Of a DNA stretch of 64,000 nucleotides, positions 11,553 to 22,787 are shown one piece after another. The notes beneath the pieces were generated by a model. It was not told where the DNA came from. It searched no databases and saw nothing but the letters and a program-made list of their open reading frames with translations. The stretch spans positions 105,078,969 through 105,142,968 of the forward strand of contig JAQMRL010000003.1 in assembly GCA_035578175.1 (NCBI GenBank), read 5' to 3'. Numbering within the stretch: position 1 is the stretch's first letter; every line of letters starts with the position of its first letter. The translations under genes were made by a program, and so were the position numbers. This DNA comes from Catonia carolina. Lineage: Eukaryota; Arthropoda; Insecta; Hemiptera; Achilidae.

Positions 11553-11685
11553 ATTGTCATACCTTCAAACCTCAAACATTTTAAATTTAATTTTGAAACT
11601 TCTAAACATTAACCTAAACCTTCAAAATCTTCAAATTTCAAGTTTTGAAACTTCAAACGTCATATTTAAACTTCAAAATATTGTA
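11553..11685. repeat. Cryptic cttcaaa-rich repeat
   Basis: The words cttcaaa, aacttcaaa and ttcaaat recur about ten times in 130 bp with irregular spacing. This is a decayed short tandem repeat. Confidence 0.5.
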
Positions 11686-11689
11686 ATCC

Positions 11690-11845
11690 ACCCAACCCCT
11701 TTGGCGGCAAAACTTCACCTTGTGGCAAAGTGCGGGCGCGCAGCGCACGCACTTCCATGGTTCTGATCCACTAATGCATTCTGATCCACCTTCCCCTCTG
11801 AGCCGAGACACGGAATCGGCGCAAATCGCCGCAAGAGTGGCAAGT
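11690..11845. other. Local GC- and CpG-rich patch
   Basis: About 155 bp with many CpGs (gtgcgggcgcgcagcgcacg, gccgagacacggaatcggcg) in an otherwise ~30% GC region. No frame, tRNA or TSD was recognised. It could be a retroposed piece or a small regulatory island. Confidence 0.4.
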
Positions 11846-12961
11846 GTTATATAACCACTGTAAAAATATTTACATTAAATTGATTATATTTTACAAAAAA
11901 AAAATCATCTTAACAACTTTAATTTTCCTAAGGATTCTCTATTTTTGTAATTCCTTAATATTTTTAGACAACTTCATGGACGTACACGAACAAATTTGAA
12001 TTAACGAGAAGTTTTTATTCAAGATTATTAAAAATATAGTTGACCATTCCGAGATTTGGAGAGTGAACTCTATGATAGTGATATGCTTGAAGAAACAAAA
12101 TGATCTCAGTTTATAGTAAAATGCTTCTTTAGGTTCTAAATTAGAATAAATATTATATTTTGGGAAAATATTGATATCGCAAATATTAATTTAGCAAAAA
12201 TTTTATTTACTTTTGTTAATATAACAACATTTGATTTTATAATGCGTGAGTGTCAACAAAATATGGGAGAACGTGGGTGGTTACATAAACATTTTTTCGT
12301 ATGCATGAATAATATATGTTTTCTTTCGGAAAGGAAAAGTACAAGCATATAAGGAAAGGAAATTTTGTTTGTTGGACTTGTTTGTATTTGGAGGGGGTTT
12401 TTCAAGTGAAATATAAAAGGTTGGAAATTATGAATAGATTTTAAACGTAGGAATAAGGAAGAAAGGTTTGGGTTTGAGTGGAAGTTATTTTTATCGAGAG
12501 TGCATTGTATTTAGTAGGTAGCTACAGGGATAAAATCACGTTTCAAACCAGCCTCCTCTGTCTATCTACCGTACAGGGCAGCTCAAAATTTGGGTGACAG
12601 TGGAAAATTATGAATACTGTAAATAGATTGTTTAACAAATCAAATTTTTAGGAAGGGATTGGAAAGGTTTGAACACTACACAAAACTGACAAGATATTTA
12701 CTTGATGTAGCCAAGCAAAGCTGTAAAAAACTCTTAAGGAAAAAAGCGAAATTTTCACAGACCATCTTAATAATGACTTTGAAACAACACACAACTATAA
12801 AATGACAAAGACAGAAATAATAGATGCTTTAAAGAATTTAAAGATGGTAAATTATCAAATTTCGATAAATTAGCAAATAAAAATAATAAGTACTTGTATT
12901 TTGAATTTTAGTAATATCAAATTTTTAAATAAACTACCTACTAACCTATATATAAAAAAAG
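11846..12961. other. gene-free stretch
   Basis: AT-rich. No gene, RNA gene or repeat boundary is seen. Confidence 0.4.
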
Positions 12962-13117
12962 ATGCCTCCATGGCTTAGAGGTTAGCATGCTATTTTGAAA
13001 AGTGGAGGTCCTGAGTTTTATTGTCCGCTAGAGTCTAAAAAATACTTTCAAACCCATCGTTCCTTGACCCAAAGTATTCGCTAATGACCATGCTGTCGAT
13101 GCGAATTAAATTATAAA
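12962..13117 (+). mobile_element. SINE-C, tRNA-derived
   Basis: Head atgcctccatggcttagagg with ttagcatgct (box A region) and a decayed box B, then aaacccatcgttccttgac and gaccatgctgtcgatgcga. The same landmarks occur in reverse orientation at 33475-33635. Confidence 0.8.
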
Positions 13118-13334
13118 AGAAGATTATTCCTGAACTTAATAAGCTAGATATTTATTTCTTAAAGAAAGATTATTATTACTTCCTAAAGGTGTGATATCTT
13201 CACAATTAAAAATAGAGTGTAAAAATATGCTCTAAATTATTTTAACCATTGTGTATTAATTTGTTTCGACCATTTTTTCTGTTTCCTTGTTACTTTGTGC
13301 ATAATGATAACAGTTTAAATAAAGTTTTTATAAA

Positions 13335-13420
13335 GGTCGCCTCTCTACCGTGTGATTTGCGTGCTAGACTACAAAACGGGTGATATTCGGTTCGATGTCC
13401 GACCAGGGTCTGGTAATTTA
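13335..13420 (+). mobile_element. SINE-C-like fragment
   Basis: gtcgcctctctaccgtgtga, gcgtgctagactac, ggttcgatgtccgaccaggg and tctggtaattt follow the SINE-C head layout with a box-B-like ggttcgatgtcc. The body is lost. Confidence 0.6.
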
Positions 13421-13944
13421 GACAATTCAATACCGATCCACGGATCGGTAGTTTTTATTCCAAATCACCTGCTGTAAAAAGTAAGTAAGTATTAAAATCA
13501 CCCGTGGATATAAAATAGTTAAATTTCTTCTCATAATCAGATAAATTATTAGAATATTTATGAGCTAAAAAGTAGAGATTTAAGAGTTACAGATCATATT
13601 AATCCTCTATGAAAGTAAAGGATTCCAAAATACTGTGAGATTCTGCGGTGAGTGGAACTAAAAATATTATTAGCAAGGCTGAAAAGTAAAGGCTTGTAGA
13701 AGGCTCAGTACACTGATACGGTTATTATCAAAGGCTACCTATCTTGAGGTAGAATACATTATACCTTATAACCTTGTTTATGCTTTGCACCATGTTTGTC
13801 TTTAGCTTGATCTGTTTTCGTGTTAATTTTTTTTATAGCACATACCCTCTTTTAGATCATCTGTAAACTTCATTCGATGTCCGCTTTTCGTTTCGCTTTC
13901 TCTGATCATTCTATCGTAATTAACCCTTCTTCTCTTGTTGTGTG
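13421..13944. other. gene-free stretch
   Basis: No gene seen. Confidence 0.4.
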
Positions 13945-14190
13945 ACTAATATTAATTAGTATTAAAAACATTAGAAATAAACAAAAAACTAACCTCAAAA
14001 AACATAACCTTATTTTAATCATGAGTGAAAGACACAAAATGAAAATCAACCTCAGTTTGGCTTAAAAATACGGAAAATCATTCTTTCACGCTAAACTAGG
14101 CTCTGTGCAGAAAAATTATCTAAATAAAAGTTGTAGATGTTTTAATTTCTTATAAATCTGATTATAACACTTATGTAGTTATTTTATAAC
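13945..14190 (+). repeat. R1 repeat fragment
   Basis: Shares taacctcaaaaaacataacc, tcatgagtgaaag, tttcacgctaaactaggctc and aataaaagttgtagatg with R1 copies at 202 and 53668. Only the left third is present. Confidence 0.8.
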
Positions 14191-14403
14191 ATAAAAATAT
14201 AATTTTTACGACACATGAGTAGTAATATTTTTTACACTATAGTTATTTACAGTTTATAGTTATTTGTAGTTTACAGACATACATTTGTTTATGTTTTTAG
14301 GCACTTTTATTCTCCTTCATGTCCGTTATGTGAACCTGCCTCTTTTATTTACGCACGCGCGGTTTGTTTAGCTGTGCTGCACAAGTTCGATGAATATACA
14401 GTA

Positions 14404-15042
14404 CAGTCGAACTTCGATATAACGAAAACCTTCATTATACGAATTTTTTACTTCACCGTGACATTATAATTAAACCATATGTAAATTTACCTCGTTTTAA
14501 CGAATTTACCTTGACATAACAAAATCGTGTTATGCAACTGTACTAAGTGACACGATGTATTATGATTTCTCTGTAAGTTTTAAGGTAGATTCTTTTGTTT
14601 TCCGTACCTGAATTGTACTTGTTTACAAGCACAACGCATTCTTAATTTCAATCAATTCTAGCAATGAAAGGTTATTTTTATTCTATTCTTTAATTGGGTA
14701 ACCCGAAATTTTTACTTAACAGTATTAAGCTACAAATGAGTTTCAGATGCTTTTAAATATCCAAGATCTATGTGCGAAGTAGTTCCTACTTGAAATCAAT
14801 ACATTCTTTTTGTACATTAACCGTAATTACGTAAAACTAAATCTATAAAAAAATTAATTTACTAGTTAATACGTGTCTATTAAGAAAATTAACTGTATTT
14901 AATTCATCATAGGGCCTACAACGTGAAAAAAATTCGTTAATAAAAATTAGCTTGGAAATTCTTGTTACTTCGATATAACGAATACCTCGATTTTACGAAT
15001 TTTTTCGCAAATTCTCAATTTTGTTATATCAAAGTTCGACTG
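14404..15042. mobile_element. pogo/Tigger-type MITE
   Basis: The 639-bp element has ends cagtcgaacttcgatataac (14404 on) and rc of gttatatcaaagttcgactg (15023-15042), flanked by TA at 14402-14403 and 15043-15044. Subterminal copies of cga-tttaacgaatttt occur near both ends. CAGT...ACTTCGATATAACGA ends with TA duplications are typical of pogo-type elements. No transposase frame remains. Confidence 0.85.
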
Positions 15043-15479
15043 TAATATAGTAAATCTAATGATATGTAAACAATATGCGGCTTTAAAATCGTGCAACTAT
15101 TTAAAATACCAACAGACAGACGGAAGCCTTCGCTCCCCGCCGTTTCAGTTTACCTCTAAGTAGCACCAGTGTTTGCGCATTCCATAGCTTATGAGCTATG
15201 GAATATTATTTTAGCTTAATATTAATATTATTATGAGCTATGGAATAGCCATATTTCAATCTATACCACATAACAATTTGCATATTGTTCCCTGATAAAA
15301 TAGTCATAATATTCAACCTGCATTTAAACAAGTCAATATTAAAAATAATTTTACTCTTCGGTTTTTTCAGCAAAATCTCTGAGGTTTAAAATTAGACTTT
15401 TCACAGTTGACCTAACCTAACACAACGACAAAAATATATTCTGTATAAATAAAAATATTCTTGTGTATTTAATCCCGGT
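15043..15479. other. gene-free stretch with a small hairpin
   Basis: 15179-15204 is attccatagct, TATG loop, agctatggaat. The right half recurs at about 15231. No gene is seen. Confidence 0.5.
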
Positions 15480-16020
15480 AAATAACCTACAAAATTTCTT
15501 CTTATTCTTCTTCACAAGGTCTAGGTTTAGTGAAATTGCTCCGGTATCCATCTCTTCCTCAGTCTTCTCACATCTCTTGTACCAATTTGTCTATAATTTT
15601 GTGCCTCTATTGGTATCCTCCCATATGGCATTCTATTCAAGTGACTGCACCAGTTTCTTCAATTCTGTAAGATCTTGTCACGTAGTGAAACAGACAGAAC
15701 TCTTCTTATTACACCATTTCTTATCCTGTCCATTCTAAAGCATCCCAACACACAATGCAAAAATCTCATCTCTGCAGCTTAGATCTTGCTATCAATGTTC
15801 TTTGTATGTATCCAAAATTGGCCACCATATAAGAGATTAGGAACGGCAATTGTATTGTGAATTTAATACAAGTCTCTTGTCTTGTTTTTTTTAAGTTTCT
15901 ATGAATATTGTCACATATTCTCTGAAACTTTGCGTTTTTATTTATCATAATCGTATGTTACGTCGTTGTCGAGGTAATTTAAGTGTTTGACCTACTCTCT
16001 CATTTTCCCTTGCAATTCTA
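15480..16020 (-). pseudogene. LINE RT C-terminal remnant (minus)
   Basis: Minus-strand frames give QAAEMRFL-like AAEMRFLHCVLGCFRMDRIRN, then LNRMPYGRIPIEAQNY and RDVRRLRKRWIPEQ. This is the RTE-like post-RT C-terminus, with the (H)L.RMP..R.P......G.RDVGRPRKRW pattern also seen at 18.1 kb. Stops and frameshifts are present. Confidence 0.7.
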
Positions 16021-16738
16021 TTTTATTTACCTACAAAATCAATACCCTAAAACTGAAGATAAAAAAACTTAAACTAATAAGTAAATACTGTAATTCCAAA
16101 CTAAAAATGAAAGTTTAAGAAAAGAGTGGAGGTGAACAAATACAGTAAGAGAATCTAAGTTGAAAATTTTTCCGAGATGTCAAAAACTTTTATAAACGTT
16201 CTATACAATTCATCCTATGCACTTTGACCCCTTCATCACTTTTAATGTTACTAGTACTATTATACTGTAGTCTAATAATTCATACGATGCCCTAAGCATT
16301 GACGTAGCCGTGTAGTAGTCTACTGCTAATAGAAACAGGAACTGTGCCTTCACTGTCTGCGCGCCTACTACCTTCTCTCCCTTCACTTCACTTCGTACTA
16401 ATACCTTTTCATTTTATCCAATTAAATGGTCTGACAGAACTCAGCTTCAACGGCAACAATCACAATCACTAACTCTATTTCCTGACAGACAAACAGCCGT
16501 ACAGACACACATTACGGCTTACTGCAACCTTTACTGTTTACCCTTCTAAATAATTATTTTCTTTCAAAATACAACAGAATTTCTCCAACGTAAATCTGTG
16601 GTACTTATACAATATCAATAACTGTTATTTCTGATAGGAAATTTTCAATAATTAATCTTTTTATAAATTAGACTATTTATTTATTTTTTAAGGAGCCAGT
16701 CAGAAAAAAATTGTTATTTTATTTATTTATTTATTGTT
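16021..16738. other. gene-free stretch
   Basis: No gene seen. The 16300-16540 part is somewhat less AT-rich but has no recognisable content. Confidence 0.4.
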
Positions 16739-17078
16739 TAGGTTATCAGCCGAAAGACTGGTTTAAATATGTAGAGGTTTTTCTAAGTAAAACGAGGAGT
16801 GAGGTGGTTTACCATGCCTTCCTCACTAAGTGGAAAAGTAAGCTTATTAGCATGCCGGGCTCTCTGAAAAGCACATATTTTCCACTCTGTAAATGATACC
16901 TTCACTTCATTCACCAAATGGTCTGGCTGTATAATTAAGTTCATTACTTTCAGAGGAGATAACTCTGATGAGTGTCTTTTATACCTCTGCCTTTTCTGTT
17001 CTTAAATGATTGAGAGATTTAATTGGCGGACCATGTGATAAGAAAGAAAACTATTTATTTTAGCTCTGCAACAACGGA
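16739..17078 (+). repeat. R2 repeat
   Basis: Same landmarks as 4294-4680, from taggttatcagccgaaagac through ctctgcaacaacgg. It carries the longest surviving copy of the R2 small frame: LSKTRSEVVYHAFLTKWKSK, then a PGSLKSTYFPLCK-stop ending. Confidence 0.85.
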
Positions 17079-17339
17079 TTTATTTATTATTAAAATCAGA
17101 TACAATGAATTTTTTTATACAAGCTTATTTCCTAATACCGACAGATATCCCACTTTTAGTATCTAAGTTGCAACATTACATACCAACAGGATAAAGATGC
17201 TTACAATAAGATACATTGATTTCAGCAGATATGTAGAACTATTCACAAAACCTTTAAATTTCACCAGTAAAAAACACGAGGTTGAGTATTTTTAAAACAA
17301 CAGCAATGACACTTGGGTGCAATAAAAGCGAGAGGAGAG
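17079..17339. other. short gap
   Basis: AT-rich, nothing recognised. Confidence 0.4.
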
Positions 17340-17660
17340 TAGATTGCAAGCATCTGAAATTAAATTTCTTCGGCATACTTATGGGTGTAGCAGAAAAGAT
17401 CGTTACAGGAATACAAAGGTAAGGAAAGAACTCAATATCTTCTCTGTAAACGACAGGGTATCTCAGAACAGAATGCAGTGGTTGGAGCATGTGAGCAAAA
17501 TGAGGGAGGATAGGATACCTAACCAAAGATTAGGCAATAAACAGGAGGGAAAGAGAGAACGAGGGCGCCCGAGAAAGAGATGGGCAGATTTGAGATGTTC
17601 GGAATAGGCAGAGATGCCTAATCTTCGAAAGGCAGAAAAAGAAGAAGAAATTCTTTATAC
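17340..17660 (+). pseudogene. LINE RT C-terminus, 5'-truncated
   Basis: The plus frame starts LQASEIKFLRHTYGCSRKDR and continues MQWLEHVSKMREDRIPNQRL and RGRPRKRWADL, the RTE-like C-terminal signature. It ends in a GAA-rich tail near 17640. The upstream edge lies near 17340, which fits 5' truncation during target-primed reverse transcription. The frame is short but intact to its stop. Confidence 0.75.
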
Positions 17661-18101
17661 ATTATAACAATTGTCCCGTAGGAGTCAAACTGCTGCGTAC
17701 GGTTTTCTCATAAGTCATTCATCTCATGTTTTCACATACTATAATATAGTATAAATATTATATTAAATAAAGTTTATTGTTAGCCAATGCAATTAGGTTT
17801 GGTAATAATATGTATGACTAATATTACTAAATGTTTTTTTTAACATCTAAGTTTATTTTAACCAGTCTAAAAATGACTATAAGTAAAATATATGGTAAAA
17901 GTATTACTAACATAATGAAGACAATACCAAATATCTAATGGTATTACATTATTCCAAAAGAAAAACAAACTTATTTACAGTTTTTGAAAATCTTGAATTA
18001 AGATAAAAGATGAATAACTGTAAAAAACAAATTTAACAAAAATAATAGATATGAGAACAGAAGGCGTATAAAATGATGATGATTGTGAATAATATGAACT
18101 T
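17661..18101. other. gene-free stretch
   Basis: AT-rich, nothing seen. Confidence 0.4.
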
Positions 18102-18659
18102 CATCATCATCATCATCATCGTCCTTCAAGGATTAGGCTCTGTTGGCCTGTTCCGGCATCCATTTCTTTCGTGGTCTTCCAACGTCTCGCCTTCCACCGG
18201 GTTGATACTCCCATGCTAGTATGGGAAGCCTATCTCTTGGCATGCGGAGTAAATGACTGTACCAGTTTCTCCTGTACCTTTTCAGAGTTTCTAGCAAAGG
18301 TTCCACTCTCAGGTCCGCTCTTATATTTTCATTTCTTATATGATCTAACCTAGAGTAGCCTTTGATTGCTCGCAGAAATCTCATCTCAGCTGCTTGCATT
18401 TGAGACTCAGTTCTTCTATTTGGTACCCATACTTCGCTTCCATAGGCTATCAATGGTATTGCCATTGTTCTATAAAATTTTAGTTGGGTATCCTGCCGTG
18501 TTTTCCTCCCTATAGCTCTTCTTATAGAACCACAAACGGCGCTGAATTTAGCCAGCTTCTCATTCACATCATTCTCTTCAACAAATGAGATACGGCATCC
18601 CAAGTAACTAAAGTCTCTTACCTGGTCCAGAGCCTGATCATCCAGCACAATTTAAATTA
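18102..18659 (-). mobile_element. 5'-truncated LINE end, RT C-terminus intact
   Basis: A minus-strand frame of 171 codons (18648-18133) contains VRDFSYLGCRISFVEEND (YLG block), YGSEVWVPNRRTESQMQAAE, RFLRAIKGYSRLDHIRN, WYSHLLRMPRDRLP and GRRDVGRPRKKWMPEQ. This is the thumb to C-terminal tail of an RTE-like reverse transcriptase. The 3' tail on the minus strand is (ATG)n (18102-18120 on the plus strand as a CAT run). gaactt occurs at both edges (18096-18101, 18660-18665) as a short possible duplication. There is no internal stop, so this is among the youngest LINE pieces here, but it lacks the endonuclease and RT palm. Confidence 0.85.
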
Positions 18660-18663
18660 GAAC

Positions 18664-18996
18664 TTAATTAAACAAATTATAGTTTTTTCGGTAAATTTGA
18701 ATGAAAATCCAAGTAATTTCAATCATTCCAGTCTCGTTAAGTGTTTCATTATTATCAAGTAAATTTAACACCAAAGCATTTAAGTGATCTTGTAATTTTA
18801 CTTGATCATTTGAACTTAGCTGCATTATTTCTTCCTTTACGGTGTTGACACGATAGTCCTTATGCAGCTTATAATAATTTGTCACGCACTTTGGATAATT
18901 AGTTATAATTCGTAGAATGTTGATTGGAATCATTGTATGATGGCAAGATTCAATTTTGTAGCCCACCACTGTAAGCTTATGGGTGACTATTATCTG
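18664..18996 (-). CDS. Possible terminal exon, unrecognised protein
   Basis: On the minus strand a pyrimidine-rich tract ending tttttctgctgtaacag abuts an open frame that starts QIIVTHKLTVVGYKIESCHH and runs 110 codons to a TAA at 18664. It includes MIPINILRIITNYPKCVTNY and the helix-like QVKLQDHLNALVLNLLDNNE. The composition looks protein-like and not low-complexity, and no transposon motif is recognised. If it is an exon, it is the last one, and a LINE inserted just behind its stop (18102-18659). I cannot name a family. A chance frame or an old transposon piece remains possible. Confidence 0.35.
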   Translation of the reverse strand, partial: QIIVTHKLTVVGYKIESCHHTMIPINILRIITNYPKCVTNYYKLHKDYRVNTVKEEIMQLSSNDQVKLQDHLNALVLNLLDNNETLNETGMIEITWIFIQIYRKNYNLFN

Positions 18997-20662
18997 CTGT
19001 TACAGCAGAAAAACTTCAAAAGCTGATGAATAAAATGAAAGTAAATAAAGGAAAAGAGATTAGTTTGCTGCAGATGAAATAACTAGTTTTTGTAGCACTA
19101 ATACCTATAGATCAAAGGAAATTCGTTGAGCTAACTGTAAATGATGGAATTAAAATTTACAGCAACTTTTAAATTAAAATTATTCATAACCCATTTAAAT
19201 TAGATGACAATTAATTTGGTAGATAATTATGAAAATTTAAGGCTTTTGAACTAGTTAAAGACAGATTAATCAAAATTCTTGCAAATAACACACTTGTATC
19301 ACACAAAATTCATTGAATAGTAAATCATGTTATTCTTCAAAACAAAATTAAATGAAACCCATTATACCTTGAATCAGTCCAAAGGAGATTCTTAATATAA
19401 GTACAAGGGTTGTCTAGATATTAGGTACTAAAATGAAATCTACTGTAAGAAGTTTTCTCAGAAACCATTTGAATTAGCAAAGTGAAATTTTGTAGGCCTA
19501 CCAATACAATGAAGTTACAAAAGTGGTAGAAAAATTTATAATTTTTGTTGGTTTATGTTTGAGATTTAGAAATATATTATTTGAAGTAGTTTGGAAAAAT
19601 GCTTCAATTTCATCAACATTATGTTTAAAAATCAAGTTAATTTGTTACAATGTTTTTTTTGTTTTATTTTGAATCTAAATTTTAGTACTATAGAGAACAA
19701 CTAAAAGATGAGAGAGCATCGACATTACATTACAATTACCAAAGAAGGGCACGAATATAAAATACAACATTCAGCAATGTTAAATTTGGAATCGCATTGT
19801 ACGAAAAATACTAACGTATGGAAAAAATAAAAACAATTAAAAGTTCATATTGTTAAAGAACAGTTATTACCAATAATAATAAAGCATATCGATCATGTCA
19901 CTTCAATATGTCGTAACCCTTATTTTTGTCAAAATCATGGATTTAACAAATTTTAATAATATTTTACTGCAATAAAAATTTTCAGCTTGGTCCTTTTAAC
20001 GGTTTTCTAGATAATAAGTCATTTATATGGAAAATATTAGTTTTGAGATATCTTGATACGAAGCTTTAAACTTTAACTAAATATAACTTCAAGACTATGA
20101 GGTAACACAACATTTTGCTTATAAAAAACAAAATAGTTATATGGTTGCAAAAATTATTAAGAACAAAATATAACCTTCTCAGAAATATGGTCCACAAAAA
20201 TAAAAAGTTTTTGTAAAACTTACAATTTATGTATATTTTTGAGACATTTTAGACGTTTGAAATTATGATGCAATTATGAAACGTTAGCTTTAAAAACTAT
20301 GAATTAGTATTAAATAACTTTAAACTTTAATAAATGTCAAATATTTTGTGACATCATACTAAATAAGATTTCTATTCCAGGCTTTAGCTATCGCAAAGAG
20401 ACACTGGAAATAAGAAACGGTGGTTATTTTATTTTGTTTTCAGGGAAAGTGTTGAGCTACCAGTCTTGGCTGGTAGAGAAAAATGTTTCGTTCATAGCCT
20501 ATAGAATTTAATACGAATGAAAATGTCAAACACACTCCGGCACTTTCAAACAAAGTATTAAAACAGGTGAAAAGCATTACATTTTATTCTGATGGTAGAT
20601 CTTTTCATAATGTATCTTATATTATTATTATTAATGTGACTAACGTCTTACAATTTTTGTTT
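18997..20662. other. gene-free stretch
   Basis: AT-rich. No exon upstream of the possible exon at 18664-18996 could be recognised here. Confidence 0.4.
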
Positions 20663-21608
20663 TACTTTCTGTTGGCTATATGAATATATAGGAAGGAAAG
20701 TATTGTTTTCATGTCGATTTTTCGAAATCGAGTTTTCACCGTAACTACACGTATTCAGAATTCCTGAACAAAATAAAGGTGTTTTCTTAGCGATTGGACT
20801 GTGTGTTCATGTTTGTGTGTGTGTGTGTGTGTGTAGACAAAATTTCTCAAGAACAGAACATTGTAAGTTGAAACTTGAAACTTAAGTTAAAACCTAACAG
20901 AGAACCCAACACGAACATTTTCATCAAAATTGGTCCACCAGAAGTAGTAGTTCATTTGTAAAATTGCTCACTTTTTGCGATTTTCTCAAAACAGGCTCAT
21001 ACGATTTTTTTTTTAAATCGCCTCATTTACTATATTTTTATGCTCTACAAGATAGGGTAGGCGCCATGTCTGATAAAATTCTTGGGGAGGCTGTTCTCTC
21101 GTAGAAAAATTTTCTTTTTAAGATTGCGGCCTTAATATGGATTTTAGCGCAAACGTGTATATAATAAACGTTGTAGATAATTTAAAAATCTACAATTTCT
21201 ATTTAAACATTTCTTTGTGTAACGTTTAGTTTAGCGGCAACTGGTGATTCATTTGCTTCTTCCATAACATCAGTAAAAAATGGATTTTTTTAAAAGATTT
21301 CGGCCGTAGTATTTTTCTTTTACGACAAAAGTGTATACAATCAAATTTATAGGAAACTAGAAGATCTACAACTTTTATTTTAAGTGTTTTTTAAAGAGCC
21401 TAGTCTAGCGTGAAAAAGAGATTTTTCTTATTATCAACCCAAACTAAGGTTGGTTTTATTTTGCATCATTCACTTATGATAAAATTAGGATTTTTTTGAG
21501 GTTAGTTTTTTTTGTTTATTTCTAATGTTTTATTTCTAATGTTAGGTTATATTGTTAATTAATTGCATTGACAAGAGAAAGTTGTGTGAGTGTTTCATAC
21601 CAGATTTT
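20663..21608 (-). repeat. R1 repeat, near complete (minus)
   Basis: Runs from actttctgttggc (20663) to gacaagagaaagttgtgtga and accagatttta (to 21608). It contains a (GT)n run at 20811-20834, the phrase tcaagaacagaacattgtaa, and two ~165-bp modules with aagattgcggccttaatatg and gtttagtttagcggcaactg. Confidence 0.85.
20811..20834. repeat. (GT)n microsatellite in R1
   Basis: Twelve GT units with one interruption. The R1 copy at 53.7 kb has a longer (CA)n run at the corresponding place, so the microsatellite belongs to the family. Confidence 0.9.
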
Positions 21609-22422
21609 ATTATGAAATGATGCTTAAATAAGGCTGGTGAAGAAGGAGGTCAGAATGAAGAGCGCAACAGGACAGCCATTAGTAGGTTACATTTGTAGAA
21701 AAATGAAATGAAATCTTGTAATTAATTGAAACAAAGTGTACAAGTAAAATGTAAAAAAATAGCCATAATAATAACAATAATAATATTTTCCATAACGCAT
21801 TTGTTTGATACTTTGTATTTCAAGCTCACTAAGCGTGTAACAGAAATTCAGACAACTAACGTAGGAGTTAACAGTTTTTCTCGTTATACATCATGTACCA
21901 AAGAGTTTTATTCAAACCTTATGCCATTATTTCACGCTTAACATTTTACAATAAACATTTTCATTAAAATAGTTTTTACATTTTTAAATTAGCTTTGCAT
22001 GTGCATATAAAAATTAACCTACTCATGAAACATTTTCTAAATACAGGTTTCATTTTATCTTTTTTAAAAAGTCCTTTCAAACAACGATGTTGTGTATTAT
22101 TCTTTCTCTGCTGGAGTTCACTTCGATTCAACGTTATTTACAGGTAAAGTTTTATTAAAAATTACAAAGTGTAGATGGTAAAATTTGCCGTTCATTAATT
22201 CATAAATTAGTTCAAAAACTACAGCAAACTGTCATTCAAACCCTTTTTCATTTTGCTGATTCCAAGATATTTTTAAAAAATTTGGTTTTACGTTTTTGTG
22301 ATGTTGGTTTAAAATTGAATTGCAGTACTGAATAAATAGCTATGTCAGTAGAGAACATGAAATGGTACGTCAAGCTGAGTGTGTATAAAAATAAATCCAA
22401 AAGAAATTTTTGCCATGGTTTT
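21609..22422. other. gene-free stretch
   Basis: No gene. A 71-codon frame at 21726-21941 has no recognisable motif and is AT-driven. Confidence 0.4.
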
Positions 22423-22787
22423 TTAAGGGGGTAGTCAACTCAAGAAGATGATTTTTTTTAAATATCGTTGTTTTGTGCATTTTTTGAAGTTTAAAATTTT
22501 CTGAATCACAACATTTGGTTATTTTGTTTATACTATGACAAAAAGTTATAAAAACATCTGTTTAATATAAAGATCACTAGCAAGACGAGTGAAATTATTC
22601 CTTCAACTTTAAGTTTTCCGGAAATGTGGTTTTTACATTCTTGGGAATTAAATATTTTGGTTAGTATTGGAGACATTTGGATGATGTTTTTTTCAAACGT
22701 TCATAATTTCTTGCTCTATTATCTGTGGAATGATTATTACAAAAACCTTAATAGGGATTTAGTTAAAAAATAATTTGTGAATACATA

